Made by a program: the position numbers and the translations under genes. From contig OX424564.1 of the NCBI GenBank assembly GCA_949152475.1, positions 40,546,165 to 40,610,164 of the forward strand: a DNA stretch of 64,000 bases. The letters run 5' to 3'. The stretch is from Terebella lapidaria. Its lineage: Eukaryota > Annelida > Polychaeta > Terebellida > Terebellidae. Position 1 is the stretch's first letter. Each line of letters begins with the position of its first letter. A model generated the notes under the pieces. The model was not told the origin of the DNA, did not search any database, and saw only the letters and a program-made list of their open reading frames with translations. Positions 21,169 through 33,028 of this stretch are shown in pieces.

Positions 21169-23154
21169 AAAACGACAGCATCAGTTCTACCACAATTAGC
21201 ATGATTACTCAATAAGTAAACATGCTTCGTTGTTCCTCTGTGCCAATTCATTTCAGAGACTGGGCAAGTGCATATTTTTAACCGAAACAATAAAATACAC
21301 TTAAGAATGTTGTATCACAGCTGTATTTGGAAGTACTTTTGACTTGTTGTAAAGCATGCACCCAGTAATCATGATTCATATCGTAAACCAGTCTCAGAAA
21401 TATCTTCATACACTATACAATGTCATGTACATGTACATTATCATAGTTTTCTGACAAGATTTTACTGTGATTTCTCGAGTGTTTTACCCTGTGGTACCAT
21501 CACTCCCCCCCTCCCCCCCCCCCCCCCTGGCTGCGTCATCTGTCTTTTCACAGCACTTGTGTACTTTTCTGCACTACCTTCAGGCTACCAAACACATCAC
21601 AGACATGTGCCAGTATTGTATCAGACAGTGTCCGACGTGTTGGCAATACACATGCTGTTAATAGATATTTTGGTGAATGCATGTGATACTTGGGTATACA
21701 TAATGTCATGTATGTAAACAAATTTGTGCTGAAAAACAATTGTCTTGAAGTACAAGTGAACAGTACTTGAGATCTACAAGAGTTTTCTAGCGCTCGATGG
21801 AACATTTACTGCACAGGTATTTGTCAGGTGTATTACTGCATTCAATGAAAATAGGTGAGGTCTGAAACGTTAACTGACGTTGTTGAAAGACAGTTGGAGG
21901 GGCAGTTATGATATTTTTCTGTATTGATATTTCGGGCAATATAGGCAATGAGGATAAGGCCATTCCTATTTGTTTTCTGCTTCTTGTCCCCAGTGCGCTT
22001 AGCTTTAACTCAAAATTTTGCATGTTCAATCACAAATGAACAAGATAAATATGTAATAACATATTGTGGATTCGAATTTGCGATTTGACATACAAAATTG
22101 AGCCAATCTCTGAACGCTAATACCCAATACCATATTGTGCTCTCGCAGTACCACTTATCTGATTTGCGAGTGTGTTGTATTATACTAGTATGTTAAACTT
22201 GCATTCTTAATGGTATGATCATTTTATCACACACTATAAACTACAATGCTAGAGGACTCCAAAAGGTGTAATAACCTATTTTGGATCATCCTAAGTAGTG
22301 TCTGAGTTCATCGCCCTGGCATTGATGATATTTTTCACTGTCATTTCCCTGCATATAGCTGTGAAAATAATCAAGTGCTCTGAATTACTTGGATTATACT
22401 TGATGTAGTTGAGGTGAAGTCATCCAAGTAGATTAAACCAATGAGATTTGTTCTCAATTTGGCAAGAAGACTCCGATCAGCATTGGATATGGTCCAAAAA
22501 TGTCTTTGAATGCTACATTTTAACTTGATGAACATCAAACAAAAAAGTATTTTGTCTTGATCAGTCCGAATTTCCATATGAAAAAAATGCCTCATTTTTC
22601 ACTTTATAAAGTCTTTATTTTCTTACAGCAAGGTCTTATATTGTGTTAGTTACCAAACTAACACACAATATCACTTTATAGTAGTTATATCAAAGATTTT
22701 GAAATAAAATGCCTCTCAAATTTCACCTTTTTCACGCGCACTAATTGAATGTCTTGCATTAGACAACAATGTTAGAGGTGCAATGTTTCTATTCAGATCA
22801 ATTCGGTATTTTAACTGTTTACTGGGCGTGCTAGATTCTGGTTGATGATCATAGATTGCTGTCATCACTGAGTAACATGATATCTATTTATAGTGTCAGG
22901 AATCGAGGGGCATTTTTTTTTTCGATTATTGGTTGTATTTATCGATACTAGGGCACCGAAGTCTCGTTCCACATGCGTCCAAAAATTACGTGTTTGACGT
23001 AATTTTGTACTTCGGGGACAAGCATTGCCACGTGGTCACTTTTGCTGATTTAGTCTGAATTCACAAGTACCGTTCAACCAAGTTATTTGAGATATATTCA
23101 TGAATCTTTCTTGAATGTAATGAAAGTACTCCGAATTACTAACTCACAAGATTT
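21169..23154 (+). other. KATNB1 intron 2, no gene recognised
   Basis: Mostly unique AT-rich sequence with a C tract near 21504-21528. No exon needed here, because exon 2 joins exon 3 in phase and the family alignment is continuous. Confidence 0.5.
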
Positions 23155-23298
23155 TTTAGCTTAACGGCCCATATTTTTTGTCCCAAATCAAGTTACTATT
23201 CGTTTTGAGCCATTTCCAGCAAAAAAAAAAAAAAAATTTTGTGGCCATTGAAAATTTTTTGGGACTTTCTCTCAAAATCATGTATAAGATTCTCCATA
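23155..23298 (+). mobile_element. Family B fragment, internally deleted
   Basis: Starts TTAGCTTAACGGCCCATAT, a decayed family B 5' end, then jumps to the family B body (GTCCCAAATCAAG, TTTTGAGCCATTTCCAGC). A family C element follows directly. Confidence 0.6.
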
Positions 23299-25649
23299 TT
23301 AAGGCATTTTCAGCAGAAATGCCTTTATGGTTTTGTCAAAAAATTTTTTTTCGCTTTTCAGTTTCCGCACGATAACTTCAGTTTGCCTCGGTGTATCTTT
23401 GCCAAATTTTCACTGCTGGTCAGAAATGTTGTGTGGAAGAAGCCTATTGTTTTAGAGCCGGCTCCGGGGTCCGTGAGGTCCGTGAGGTCCGTGAGGATGA
23501 AATCAATGTTTCTGGTTTCCGCACGATAACTCAAAAATTATTATGGCAATGACTGTGGAACTTTGCATAGAGGTTCATACATCACCAGGGAAGAAGCCTA
23601 TTGATTTTGAGGCCGATTCGTCAAACGACCTCTGACCTAGAAATAATTTTAGCTGAGTCATCTTTGAGGCTCTCATGCATATCTCGGAAACGGTGCGTCG
23701 TAGAGCGAAACGGACGTTATTTTCGGATTCGTCACCCTAGACAAACATGTCTTAACCCTTTAACATCCGTACCAATCCAGACACAGGCCCTCCCATTCAA
23801 TCCTGACTAATCCGGACCCAGCGCCTCCCATTCAATCCGTACGTAACCGGACTCATTTTGACAGTTTTGTTGTCATCATGGCGGCTGTGGTAATTTTCAA
23901 CCAATCACGGGAAAAAACATATTGTCTGCGAGGCTAGCGTTCAGGCAACACATGGATATAATTTATGTGGGTAAATAATGCGGTGACGTAGGCCTTTTCA
24001 TCCAATGAAATCAAGCCAATGTGTCAGGAAATCCCCTTTGCCGGGCCCGAACGAAAACAAAATGGCGGCCGCTTGATCATTGAAAACGAGTCAATTCATC
24101 ACCAGTTCTAACGGGAAAAACTTGGATGAGATGGATTTTAAACAGATCTGATCATGAATAAAGTATTTCCTTATGTTTTTATGAGGTAAATCATTTGAAT
24201 CATAGCATTTAGTTTGCTTTTTTCGGGGATCAACTCTTCGGAAATTTCCAGCATTACTTTCGATTTTGTACCGAAACCAAAACAAAATGCTTGTCTGTCA
24301 CTTGATAACGAACAGTCTTTTGACTTGTAATTTGATGTAAAAGGTGAAAACTACGTTCTGTTTTTGCAAAATGTTTTTTGTATATTCAAAATGTCGGCAA
24401 ATTCGAGTGATTTTGCACATGTTACGACACAATGAATGAAGATCGTCCATTTTCTCATGAGTGACATTGCCATTAAATTGTCATGTTCCGAGACCCATTT
24501 GACATTTCCGATTGGCTTGCATCTGGTTGCTATAGATACCACACAAACTTTCCAAACATTTTATTTCACATATTGAATAATAATACTAGTATTTAAATAT
24601 TGGTGTTGCAGAATTTCATAAAATCACGATAATTTTAACATAATATAAATTCAAAAGAAAAAAAAATTGGTGATGTTCCCATGGTAATGGGTAGGAAGGG
24701 GGGGGGGGGGTATAAAATACCTACCCTTCACATGTTAACGTTTGGCATGTCACAATGAGAATGTCAGTAAGACACATAGGTAATACTAATACTGCATAGA
24801 CAATAATAATAAATGTGTCGAGCCAATACTAGTAATATGGTAAGCAATCGTGAATGTGCTTCCACAGAGGTTACCATGCTGGTTACCATGGATAGTACTA
24901 GTACTGTGTTCCAAGTGGCAAATATTGTTTTACCCACATAAAATGGAAAAGAGTGTCCATATAATTTAATGCAACAAATACTTTCTTCCCCTTAGAAATT
25001 CATGTGTATTTGTTCGAAATATGTCCAAATTTATCGTATTTATAAATGTTGCTATGGTAGCGGTGGACACCTGCCTCACCCTAGACCGATCACAAACATT
25101 TTTGTGTCCAGTCACTTCGTATAACTATTTTAGGTTGTATGTTGTGAAATTTCATGAGCAGATGCTCATTGGAAATCATTTTAGAGTCATTTTTTGTGAT
25201 ATGCCCAAAACCATGAATTTGTCAATTTAATTCAAATACACAGGTAGTCCCATTCACTTATAATGTGAATATATGGCAGAGTTCGTCGGCAAGATATAAA
25301 AATGTCAAAGGGTTAAGGGTATTATGGATGACCTTTGACCGTGAAATTAAATTTTTTCGCTGAGTCGGCATTTTTCGTTTTCGCCAATATCTTGGAAACG
25401 GTGCGTCGTAGAGCGAAACGGACGTTATTTTCGGACTCATCGATTCCTCGGAAACGGTGCGACTTAGAACAAAACAGACATTACACAGATAGTCTTAATG
25501 GTATGAAGTTTGTCCTTCACATACATGTAATTGCACAAATGTCTTATAGGTCTCATTGGGAGCTTATCGTGTTTTTGCTGAATTAGCATTTTGTTTTTTT
25601 CATGCTTCACCCTGAAATGCCTCCAAGGTCTTTAGGCCTTGACGTCTAG
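23299..25649 (+). mobile_element. Family C HINE-like element, interrupted
   Basis: 5' hairpin AAGGCATTT / AAATGCCTT at 23301-23324. Near the 3' end GAAATGCCT repeats arm 2, then AAGG...CCTT forms the terminal hairpin and the element ends GACGTCTAG at 25649. The body has the GGTGCGTCGTAGAGCGAAAC module, once before and about twice after a TTAA-flanked insertion at 23756-25312. Confidence 0.82.
23756..25312. mobile_element. piggyBac-like non-autonomous element in family C copy
   Basis: TTAA at 23752-23755 and 25313-25316 flanks inverted ends CCCTTTAACAT / ATGTCAAAGGG (one mismatch in 11). A TTAA duplication plus CCC termini is the piggyBac signature. The sequence either side is continuous with the uninterrupted family C core (ACAAACATGTCTAAGGGGTA at 43700). 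No transposase frame recognised in 1557 bp; internally TCCCATTCAATCC is duplicated. Confidence 0.8.
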
Positions 25650-25730
25650 TTTAAACTCGTTTTTGGTGAACTTTAGCTCAGACACCACTGTATGTAATTT
25701 TACTCTTGTACAGCGCCTTTGAACATTTTT

Positions 25731-27544
25731 TTAGGTTACCGGACCTATGGTCCGATAACCTATTGCCGTCACGTTGCGTCCGTCGTCCGTCCGTCGTCCG
25801 TCGTCGTCCGTCGTCCGTCCACAGCTGTATCTTTAAAGTTTACAGGCGGATTTTTCTGAAATTTTGCACAAAAATGCCTAAAAATATTTCAAGAGGGGGT
25901 TTTTTTTTAGTTTTTTGATTTTCGCATTTTTCTCAAAATGGCGGCCATTTTTGACGAAAAATGGCCAATTTTGGACTTTGGCGGCCATTTTCTCAAAAAC
26001 TGTCTGATCAGTTTTGAGATTTTTGTTTCAAAAGATTCCCCTTATGTACCTTTATGATGTGTATAAGTTTTGTTGCCCTTGAATCGCCGGTCTTCGTGTG
26101 GCGGCCATTTTGAATTTTTGACGGGTCGGCGAAAAAATTTTTTTTTCCCCCAAATCGCGTTACTATCCATTTCGGGCCATTTCTAGGCAAAAAAAAATTT
26201 TTCACCCTTTGAAAAAAATTTTGGACTTAGAAAATTTTCGGCACTTTTTTCCTTCATAATGGGAGCTGCCCGGACTGTACTCATAGAACGCTTAAAGATA
26301 GAGCTTAGATATTGGCACTTTCAAATGGGAAGTCATATATGGCGACTTGTGTGGTGACCTTGAATTTGACCTTGGATGACCTTGAAAGGTCAAAATAGCC
26401 ATTTTTGGGTCGAAAAATGCCCAAATTTGCAGCTTTTCTGTCTTTTCTCGAAAACTGTCTGATCAGTTTTGAGATTTTCGTTTCAGAAGATTCCCTCTAT
26501 GTACCTTTATGATGTGTATAAGTTTTGTTGCCCTTGAATCGCTGGTCTCCGTGTGGCGGCCATTTTGAATTTTTGACGGGTCGACGAAAAAAAATTTGTT
26601 TGCCCCAAATTGCGTTACTATCCATTTTGGGCCATTTCTAGGCAAAAAAATTTTTTTCACCCTTTGAAAAAAATTTGGGACTGAAAATTTTCGGCACTTT
26701 TTTCCTTCATAATGGGAGCTGCCTAGACTGTACTCATAGAATGCTTGAAGATAGAGCTTAGAAATTAGCACTTTCAAATGGGAAGTCATATATGAAGACT
26801 TGTGTGGTGACCTTGAATTTGACCTTGGATGACCTTGAAATGTTAAAACAGCCATTTTTGAGTCGAAAAATGCCCAAATTTGCACCTTGTTTGTCTTTAA
26901 TCGAAAACTGTCTGATCACTTTTGAGATTTTTATTTCAAAACATAGTAATTGGGGTTTTTGACATGATGTGTATAAATATGTATATAGTGTATAAAGTGC
27001 CTTGAATTGCTCAAAAGGCTAGAAATTTAGGCTGAATAGGCCCCAAATTTAATTTTTGGTCGTTTTCCTTCAAATTTATCTGATCAGTTTTGAGATTTTT
27101 GTTATAAAACATGCTAATCGGGGTCCCTGACATTGTGTATAAAGATGGAGTGCTTTGAATTGCTTAAAAGGCCCCTTGAGTGTATAAATTGGCCTCTACA
27201 GCCAAAAAATGTTTGTAGGTATAGCTGGAATTGGAAGTCATATACATGTATACCACATATATATGTGGCTTTTTTGGGTGACGTTGAACTTGACGTCAGA
27301 TGACATTGAGTGCTATATCTCAGTGTCCTTCCAACAAGAAATGTGTAAATTTCGTTTATAGACAAAAGACTTGTAGATAGACCTTGTATTTGTATTTTGA
27401 ACATACATGAATACAAGGTTATATGCTGCACACTTAATGATGACATTGAAGTTCACGAAGATGATTGGTTTATCTTAACGTCATATCTCACCTGTCCTGT
27501 TTCAACTAAAGTTGTCCGGTAACCTATCTTAGCCCTTGGGCTAA
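25731..27544 (+). mobile_element. Family A element A2, intron 2
   Basis: 5' hairpin AGGTTACCGGACC-TAT-GGTCCGATAACCT at 25733-25761, then a GTCC/GTC microsatellite and a core with a duplicated 454-bp module (CTGTCTGATCAGTTTTGAG, GTGTGGCGGCCATTTTGAAT, TGACCTTGAATTTGACCTTG). GTCCGGTAACCT and the TTAGCCC-TT-GGGCTAA terminal hairpin end it. Closely similar to the copy at 57107-58450 apart from the extra module. Confidence 0.9.
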
Positions 27545-28483
27545 TTTTGACTTTCTTACCAGGTCAAATGACAGAAAACTGCATTCTTTTTAATGACTAC
27601 AAGCGAGCGTCGCATTCATCATCAAATCATGTGTCCAGGAATTCAAAAGAATTCACCTTGACACTATTTCTACAAATTGATTCTTATCTTCTGAGTTTGT
27701 TATGTGGGAATGGAACTGCTTTCACTATCAATCTGGTCCCCTCTCAGGGTTTCTACACATATCATTCGCACCTTGTCAGACATGTTTAATTCTGAAGCAA
27801 CCAACAGACACAGGTACTCATCAATGACAGAATTGGATTCTTCAGTATCGAAAACACGGGTATAGACACCAAAACCATGTCCCTACCTGCAATAGAAGTC
27901 GAGTTATGACCCAAAACATGATTTCGGCATTTTCGATGGGAGCCATTTTGAAAAAGGCCCAAAACATTCATTTTCGCCAGTGGTGGGTCTCTGGAATCTC
28001 CCTAATAATCAATAATAGGATGAAATCTAACTAAAAAAATTGATTTCAGATGATCATGCGATGAGGGGGTGCAGGCACACCTATTGTACATGTCCGACTA
28101 CGAGATCCATAGATAACTTGTCAAAATTCATGCAAAAAAACTGTTTTTGGACATATAGCAGTAGAATGTTCGATATAATTATCTTTTTCTGTTATAAGTG
28201 GGTTGGTCTTGTTATTCCGGTCAGTTTGATACCATTTTTGTTGATATTGAATAATATTTGACATGCACGGGTATAAATAACCAATTTCTCAAACAGGCCG
28301 TTTTAGGTCGAATTACTGCAAAAAGAAAAATGGCTGCCATATCCGCCACAGGCCATATTGAGAATGGCTCCCTAGCTTATATTGATCAGTGAGTGATACT
28401 CTACCCCTCTGCAAAGTTTCATGCTTTTATCACAATGTGAGCAATTCGTCCAAAATTATGAGCTAAGAACCTGCACTATATGA
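27545..28483 (+). other. KATNB1 intron 2, one dispersed repeat copy
   Basis: 27786-27965 is a single copy of the 170-bp repeat seen at 1745-2330 and 4375-4875 (GAAGCAACCAACAGACAC, GGTATAGACACCAAAA). The rest is unrecognised. Confidence 0.55.
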
Positions 28484-29643
28484 TACGCTTGAAGATAGAG
28501 CTTAGATATTGGCACTTTCAAATAGGAAGTCATATATGGCGACTTGTGTGGTGACCTTGAATTTGACCTTGGATGACCTTGAAAGGTCAAAACAGCCATT
28601 TTTGGGTCGAGAAATGCTCAAATTTGCACCTGGCCTGTCTTTTCTCGAAAACTGTCTGATCAGTTTTGAGATTATTGTTTCAAAATATTCCCCTTATGTA
28701 CCTTTATGATGTTTATAAGTTTTGTTGCCCTTGAATCGCCAGTCTCCGTGTGGCGGCCATTTTGAATTTTTGACGGGTCGGCGAAAAAAATTTTGTTCGC
28801 CCCAAATCGCGTTACTATTCATTTTGGGTCATTTCTAGACAAAAAAAAAATTTTCACCCTTTGAAAAAAATTTTGGACTTAGAAAATTTTCGGCACTTTT
28901 TTCCTTCATAATGGGAGCTGCCAGGACTGTACTCATAGTACGCTTGAAGATAGAGCTTAGATATTGGCACTTTCAAATAGGAAGTCATATATAGCGAGTT
29001 GGGAGGTGACCTTGAATTTGACTTTTGATGACCTTGAAAGGTCAAAACAGCCATTTTTGGGTGAAAAAATGCCCAAATTTGCCTCTACAGATGAAATGCA
29101 TGTAGATAGAGTTCAGTTTGCATTATGAACATATAGGAAGTCATATATGAAACAACTGATGATGACCTTGATTTTGACCTTGGATGACCTTGAGTGCTAA
29201 ATGTCTGACTTGAAATCTTGAAAGTGGCTTCTGAAGCATAAACTTTTGCACATACAGGTTAGGATTGTGTATAAGCCTGTAAAAGAGTCATGTATAAATG
29301 GCACATTTTTTGGTGACCTTGAACTTGACCTTAAAGACCTTGAAGGGCGAATCTCAAAATATGAAATTGGCCTCTACACACGAAATACTTGTTGATAAAA
29401 CTTTTTTTTTTGCCGACTAGGCACTTCCTGTTTGGCCGTATCTCGGAAACGGTGAGTCGTAGAGCGAAACGGAGCTCAATTCCGGCCTTCTGTATTATGA
29501 ACATACGAAGTCATATGCAGCATACCTGATGGTGACATTGAGATTCACAAAGATGACCTTGACTGGTAAATCTCAAAATCACATGTCACCTACAATGCTT
29601 GAAACCAAAATTGTCCGGTAACCTATCATAGCCCTTGGGCTAA
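28484..29643 (+). mobile_element. Family A element A3, 5' truncated
   Basis: Starts inside the 454-bp module (CGCTTGAAGATAGAGCTTAG), has no 5' hairpin or microsatellite, and ends with GTCCGGTAACCT and GCCCTTGGGCTAA. Near 29410-29470 it holds a stray family C piece (GTATCTCGGAAACGGTGAG), showing module mixing between families. Confidence 0.8.
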
Positions 29644-30292
29644 TTTTTAATGGATATTGGCGCCTCATAAATGTTTATATAGTAATAATAATAATAATTA
29701 TTCCCCTATATAAGGACTTTTTTCCATTTAACATGTAAATGAACCCTTCTAATAAAAGTTCCTCTCATATAAGACCTCAATTTTGTGGCAGAAGTGTAGG
29801 TATCATCGAAGGGGACCACTGTAGATATATATTACATGTAGTGGAAGAAATGTATCTGTGGCATCTGGAAAAATCATGTTGGAATGGACGTCTTCTGACC
29901 CCAAAAATTTCCTCCATCGTGATAAAAAAGACGAAGTGAACTCAGCATTACTTCATGAGACCTTGTGTGACTTGTCCCCACTGGTCTTTTTAGATCAGTG
30001 CTTGTCCCAGGCAAATACTCTCGCTCACATCCATTGAAAAATCAGTGACTGTAGTTCATGATGAGGCCCTGTTGCTCTTGTTTACCAGTGATGTACTAGC
30101 ACCTAAATGGGCACTGTCACCATTTCTTTGAAGGAGTATCACTACTAGTATGTTGTCCTAATACTAACAAAATTACTCTTAAATCAAAAGTTTTGAAAAG
30201 TGGTTGCCACAAAATATTGGCAAGACAAATTATGTAGTTGACTTAAAAACTGGTGTGCAGAAGCAGACCAATTAGTCGATCATCGGTAGTTT
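29644..30292 (+). other. KATNB1 intron 2 end, no gene recognised
   Basis: Unique intronic sequence with a short AAT microsatellite near 29683. No exon-like block. Confidence 0.5.
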
Positions 30293-30296
30293 AAAT

Positions 30297-30590
30297 TTCT
30301 GTCCTGACAGAGTCTGACTGACCACACTAGCCTGGTCTGACCTATATTTCTGTCCTGACAGAGTCTGACTGACCACACTAGCCTGGTTTGACCTGTATTT
30401 CTGTCCTGACAGAGTCTGACTGACCACACTAGCCTGGTTTGACCTGTATTTCTGTCCTGACAGAGTCTGACTGACCACACTAGCCTGGTCTGACCTGTAT
30501 TTCTGTCCTGACAGAGTCTGACTGGCCACACTAGCCTGGTCTGACCTGTATTTCTGTCCTGACAGAGTCTGACTGGCCACACTAGCCCTG
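30297..30590 (+). repeat. 51-bp minisatellite containing the exon 3 splice acceptor, 6 copies
   Basis: Acceptor AGs end at 30310, 30361, 30412, 30463, 30514 and 30565, exactly 51 bp apart. Each unit has CTGACCTGTATTTCTGTCCT-GACAG, containing a branch-point-like CTGAC, pyrimidine tract and acceptor, then the first 22 nt of exon 3. Units 1-4 carry ACTGACCAC; unit 5 and the true exon carry ACTGGCCAC, so the copy nearest the exon is most like it. Confidence 0.97.
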
Positions 30591-30683
30591 TGGAGTCGGT
30601 GCGGTTCGGCAATGCGGAAGAGATGGTGGTGGCAGGCTCACTGTCTGGAGCTCTCAAAATCTGGGACTTGGAAGCAGCCAAAA
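30566..30683 (+). CDS. KATNB1: KATNB1 exon 3 (WD repeat 2)
   Basis: Encodes residues 56-94 ([14 protein letters not shown]...[14 protein letters not shown]) plus one base; donor GTATGT. Its acceptor, CTGTCCTGACAG, is the last of six tandem copies of the same acceptor. Only this copy is followed by an open exon, so it must be the productive one. Human p80 also has [13 protein letters not shown] at this point. Confidence 0.94.
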
Positions 30684-30874
30684 GTATGTCCTTCGCCAGG
30701 AGTTTGTGTGTCTTCAACCATGTTAACTGTGTTCTGATAAAAAATATTTCCTTCAGAAGATCGTGATATTATTCACTATCGGAATGTGCTATATAACAGA
30801 TGAAAATTAATAGCAAAGGTTTCGAAATCAATAACCTGTACATAGTCACTGTTTACACATGATTTTTGTTGCAG

Positions 30875-30975
30875 TTGTGCGGACATTGACTGGACATAAG
30901 TCCAGCATCAAGAGTCTCGATTTCCATCCTTATGGTGACTTTGTAGCCTCAGGCTCACAGGACACCAATATCAAG
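30875..30975 (+). CDS. KATNB1: KATNB1 exon 4 (WD repeat 3, first part)
   Basis: Acceptor TTTTTGTTGCAG, donor GTATTC. Encodes residues 95-128, [20 protein letters not shown] followed by [14 protein letters not shown], the most conserved stretch of the p80 propeller. Phase 1 in, phase 0 out. Confidence 0.95.
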
Positions 30976-31105
30976 GTATTCCAAATCAAAATTGAAGAAG
31001 GTATGCCACTAAAACATGAAGATTTACAACAAATGTTCCTACTGATATTTATTACCATACACAACCTCTAGGATGAACACTTTGGGTAACCTCACCTTGA
31101 CATTC

Positions 31106-31337
31106 AGAGGAGAGGATTGACATGTTGATATGATTGATGTGAATTCAAAGAAATCTCAATGACATAATCCTTTTTTTGGAGAGAAAATGATACAGAATCT
31201 CTTCAGATTCCATGCGGTTACTTTCTGTTGTCGGCATGGAATCAGAAGGAATTTGGGATTATTTTCTGTCTCAAAGTCAAGGATTAATGTCATTGAAATT
31301 TCTTGGATTTTTCTATGACAATTGATGCTCTCCTCTT
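31106..31337. repeat. Long imperfect hairpin in KATNB1 intron 4
   Basis: About 100-nt arms pair with mismatches: AGAGGAGAG with CTCTCCTCT at the outside, TCAATGACAT-AATCCTT with AAGGATTAATGTCATTGA in the middle, and GATTCCATGC with GCATGGAATC next to the loop. It is consistent with a fold-back MITE. Confidence 0.85.
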
Positions 31338-31456
31338 TGGAACACAGGGTAAGATTATAGATTATAGATGTGATGTAATAAATGTGAAAGCCTGTAATAT
31401 TGTACTGGTTTTAAACTGGTTAAAACTTTGAAAACTTTGAATTCTTTCGTTATCAG

Positions 31457-31498
31457 TTGTGGGATGTTCGTAGAAAAGGCTGCATTTTTACCTATAAG
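31457..31498 (+). CDS. KATNB1: KATNB1 exon 5 (end of WD repeat 3)
   Basis: A 42-nt micro-exon of 14 codons, LWDVRRKGCIFTYK, between TCGTTATCAG and GTACAG. Human p80 has LWDIRRKGCVFRYRG here, so the short exon is secure although it is too small to be found by ORF length. Confidence 0.93.
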
Positions 31499-31625
31499 GT
31501 ACAGTCACAACTATTGATTTGGTTCAAACATTGTGCAAATTGAATTTACACACAGTATTGAATGACCATACATCAATTGCACTGTAAATCGACTCTGTAA
31601 TGTTGTGTGTTGACACTCTGGACAG

Positions 31626-31709
31626 GGCCATGCACAGTGTGTTAACTCACTGCGGTTCAGTCCGGATGGTCGCTGGATCGCCTCGGCAGGCGAGGACGGC
31701 ATACTCAAG
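31626..31709 (+). CDS. KATNB1: KATNB1 exon 6 (WD repeat 4)
   Basis: 84 nt, 28 codons, phase 0 on both sides: GHAQCVNSLRFSPDGRWIAS then AGEDGILK. Acceptor CTCTGGACAG, donor GTAACA. The GH and FSPDGRWIAS signatures are standard WD40 elements; the closing WD comes from exon 7. Confidence 0.95.
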
Positions 31710-31794
31710 GTAACAACGTATTCAGTAGCTTACAGTAATACAGTTTGCACCTGTTCAGTTCAACACAACATGAACTCTCATCATCATCTTACAG

Positions 31795-31910
31795 CTGTGG
31801 GACCTGACGGCGGGCAAACTGTTGACAGACTTCCGAGACCATGTGGGAGCTATCACAGACGTCGAGTTCCACCCCAACGAGTTCCTGCTCGCTACCGGTA
31901 GTGCCGACAA
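31795..31910 (+). CDS. KATNB1: KATNB1 exon 7 (end of WD4, WD repeat 5)
   Basis: Residues 171-208, [13 protein letters not shown] then [20 protein letters not shown] and TGSAD, plus two bases. Acceptor CATCTTACAG, donor GTATGT. Family spacing is unbroken; human has [20 protein letters not shown] at this point. Confidence 0.95.
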
Positions 31911-32018
31911 GTATGTGTCTTCTTTGGTACCTGTCTCTTGCATCACATCATGTGATTCAGTATTCTTCGTGAAGTGAAGGTGAAAGAAACACACAGGGAA
32001 AGCTTCTGATTGTTTCAG

Positions 32019-32090
32019 AACGGTGAAGTTTTGGGATCTTGAGTCATTCTCCCTGATCAGCTCCACAGATGGCGAGTCCACAGGCATCAG
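32019..32090 (+). CDS. KATNB1: KATNB1 exon 8 (end of WD repeat 5)
   Basis: Residues 209-232, KTVKFWDLESFSLISSTDGE then STGI, plus the first two bases of an Arg codon; acceptor TTGTTTCAG, donor GTTAGT. Followed by the 18.2-kb intron 8, nearly all of it transposon. Confidence 0.94.
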
Positions 32091-33028
32091 GTTAGTTGTC
32101 GTGGCAACCAGTGTCAGCTCTCTATTGATTATTAGATATATTTGCCTTCATGGTTTTAGCAGAATTTTTTTTTTTTTTTTTTCTTTTTTAGGTTACCGGA
32201 CCTATGGTCCGATAACCTATTGGCATGGCGTTGCGTCCGTCGTCCGTCGTCCGTCCGTCCGTCCGTCCGTCCGTCCGTCGTCCGTTCACATTTTTATCTT
32301 TAAAGTATATGATCGAATCTTTCTGAAATTTTGCACAAAAATACCTAAAAATATTTCAAGGAAAGGTTTTTTTTAGTTTTTCGATTTTCGCATTTTTTAG
32401 GTTACCGGACCTTTGGTCCGATAACCTATTGCCATGGCGTTGCGTCCGGCGTCCGTCGTCCGTCGTCCGTCCGTTCACATTTTTATCTTTAAAGTTTATG
32501 ATGGAATATTTCTGAAATTTTGCACAAAAATACCTAAAAATATTTCCAGGAAAGTTTTTTTTTAGTTTTCTGATTTTCGAATTTTTTTCAAAATGGCGGC
32601 CGCTTTCGTCAAAAAATGGCCAATTTTGGACTTTGACGGTCGTTTTCTCAAAATCTGTTCAGTAACTTTTTTTCTTATCGATGCATAACACTCCTCATAG
32701 GTACCCCTGTGACATGTATAAATTTTGTTGCCCCTGAATCGCTCGAAGTGGGCCATTTTGGGCCCAAACTCGGCCCAGATGGGACTTTCCCATGTTAAAT
32801 TCTCCTATGCTTTATAATGGGACACATTAAGCCTAATATCTCACTTAATATTGAGATTAGAGACTAGGGATCAATTGTGGAGATATAGGAAATGATATAT
32901 CCTGAATATTCTGGTGACCTTGAATTTGACCTCTGACCTCGGTTTCAAGGTCAGAGGGCCATTTTCGTCGAAAAATGGCCAATTTTGGACTTTGACGGTC
33001 GTTTTCTCAGAATCTGTTCAGTAACTTT

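Noticed and set aside
23756..25312. Helitron-type origin for this insertion
   Set aside because: TTAA duplication and CCC inverted termini fit a cut-and-paste piggyBac-like element instead.
30272..30717. 145- and 102-codon minus-strand frames
   Set aside because: Antisense of the 51-bp acceptor repeat (17 codons per unit) and of exon 3; repeat artefact.
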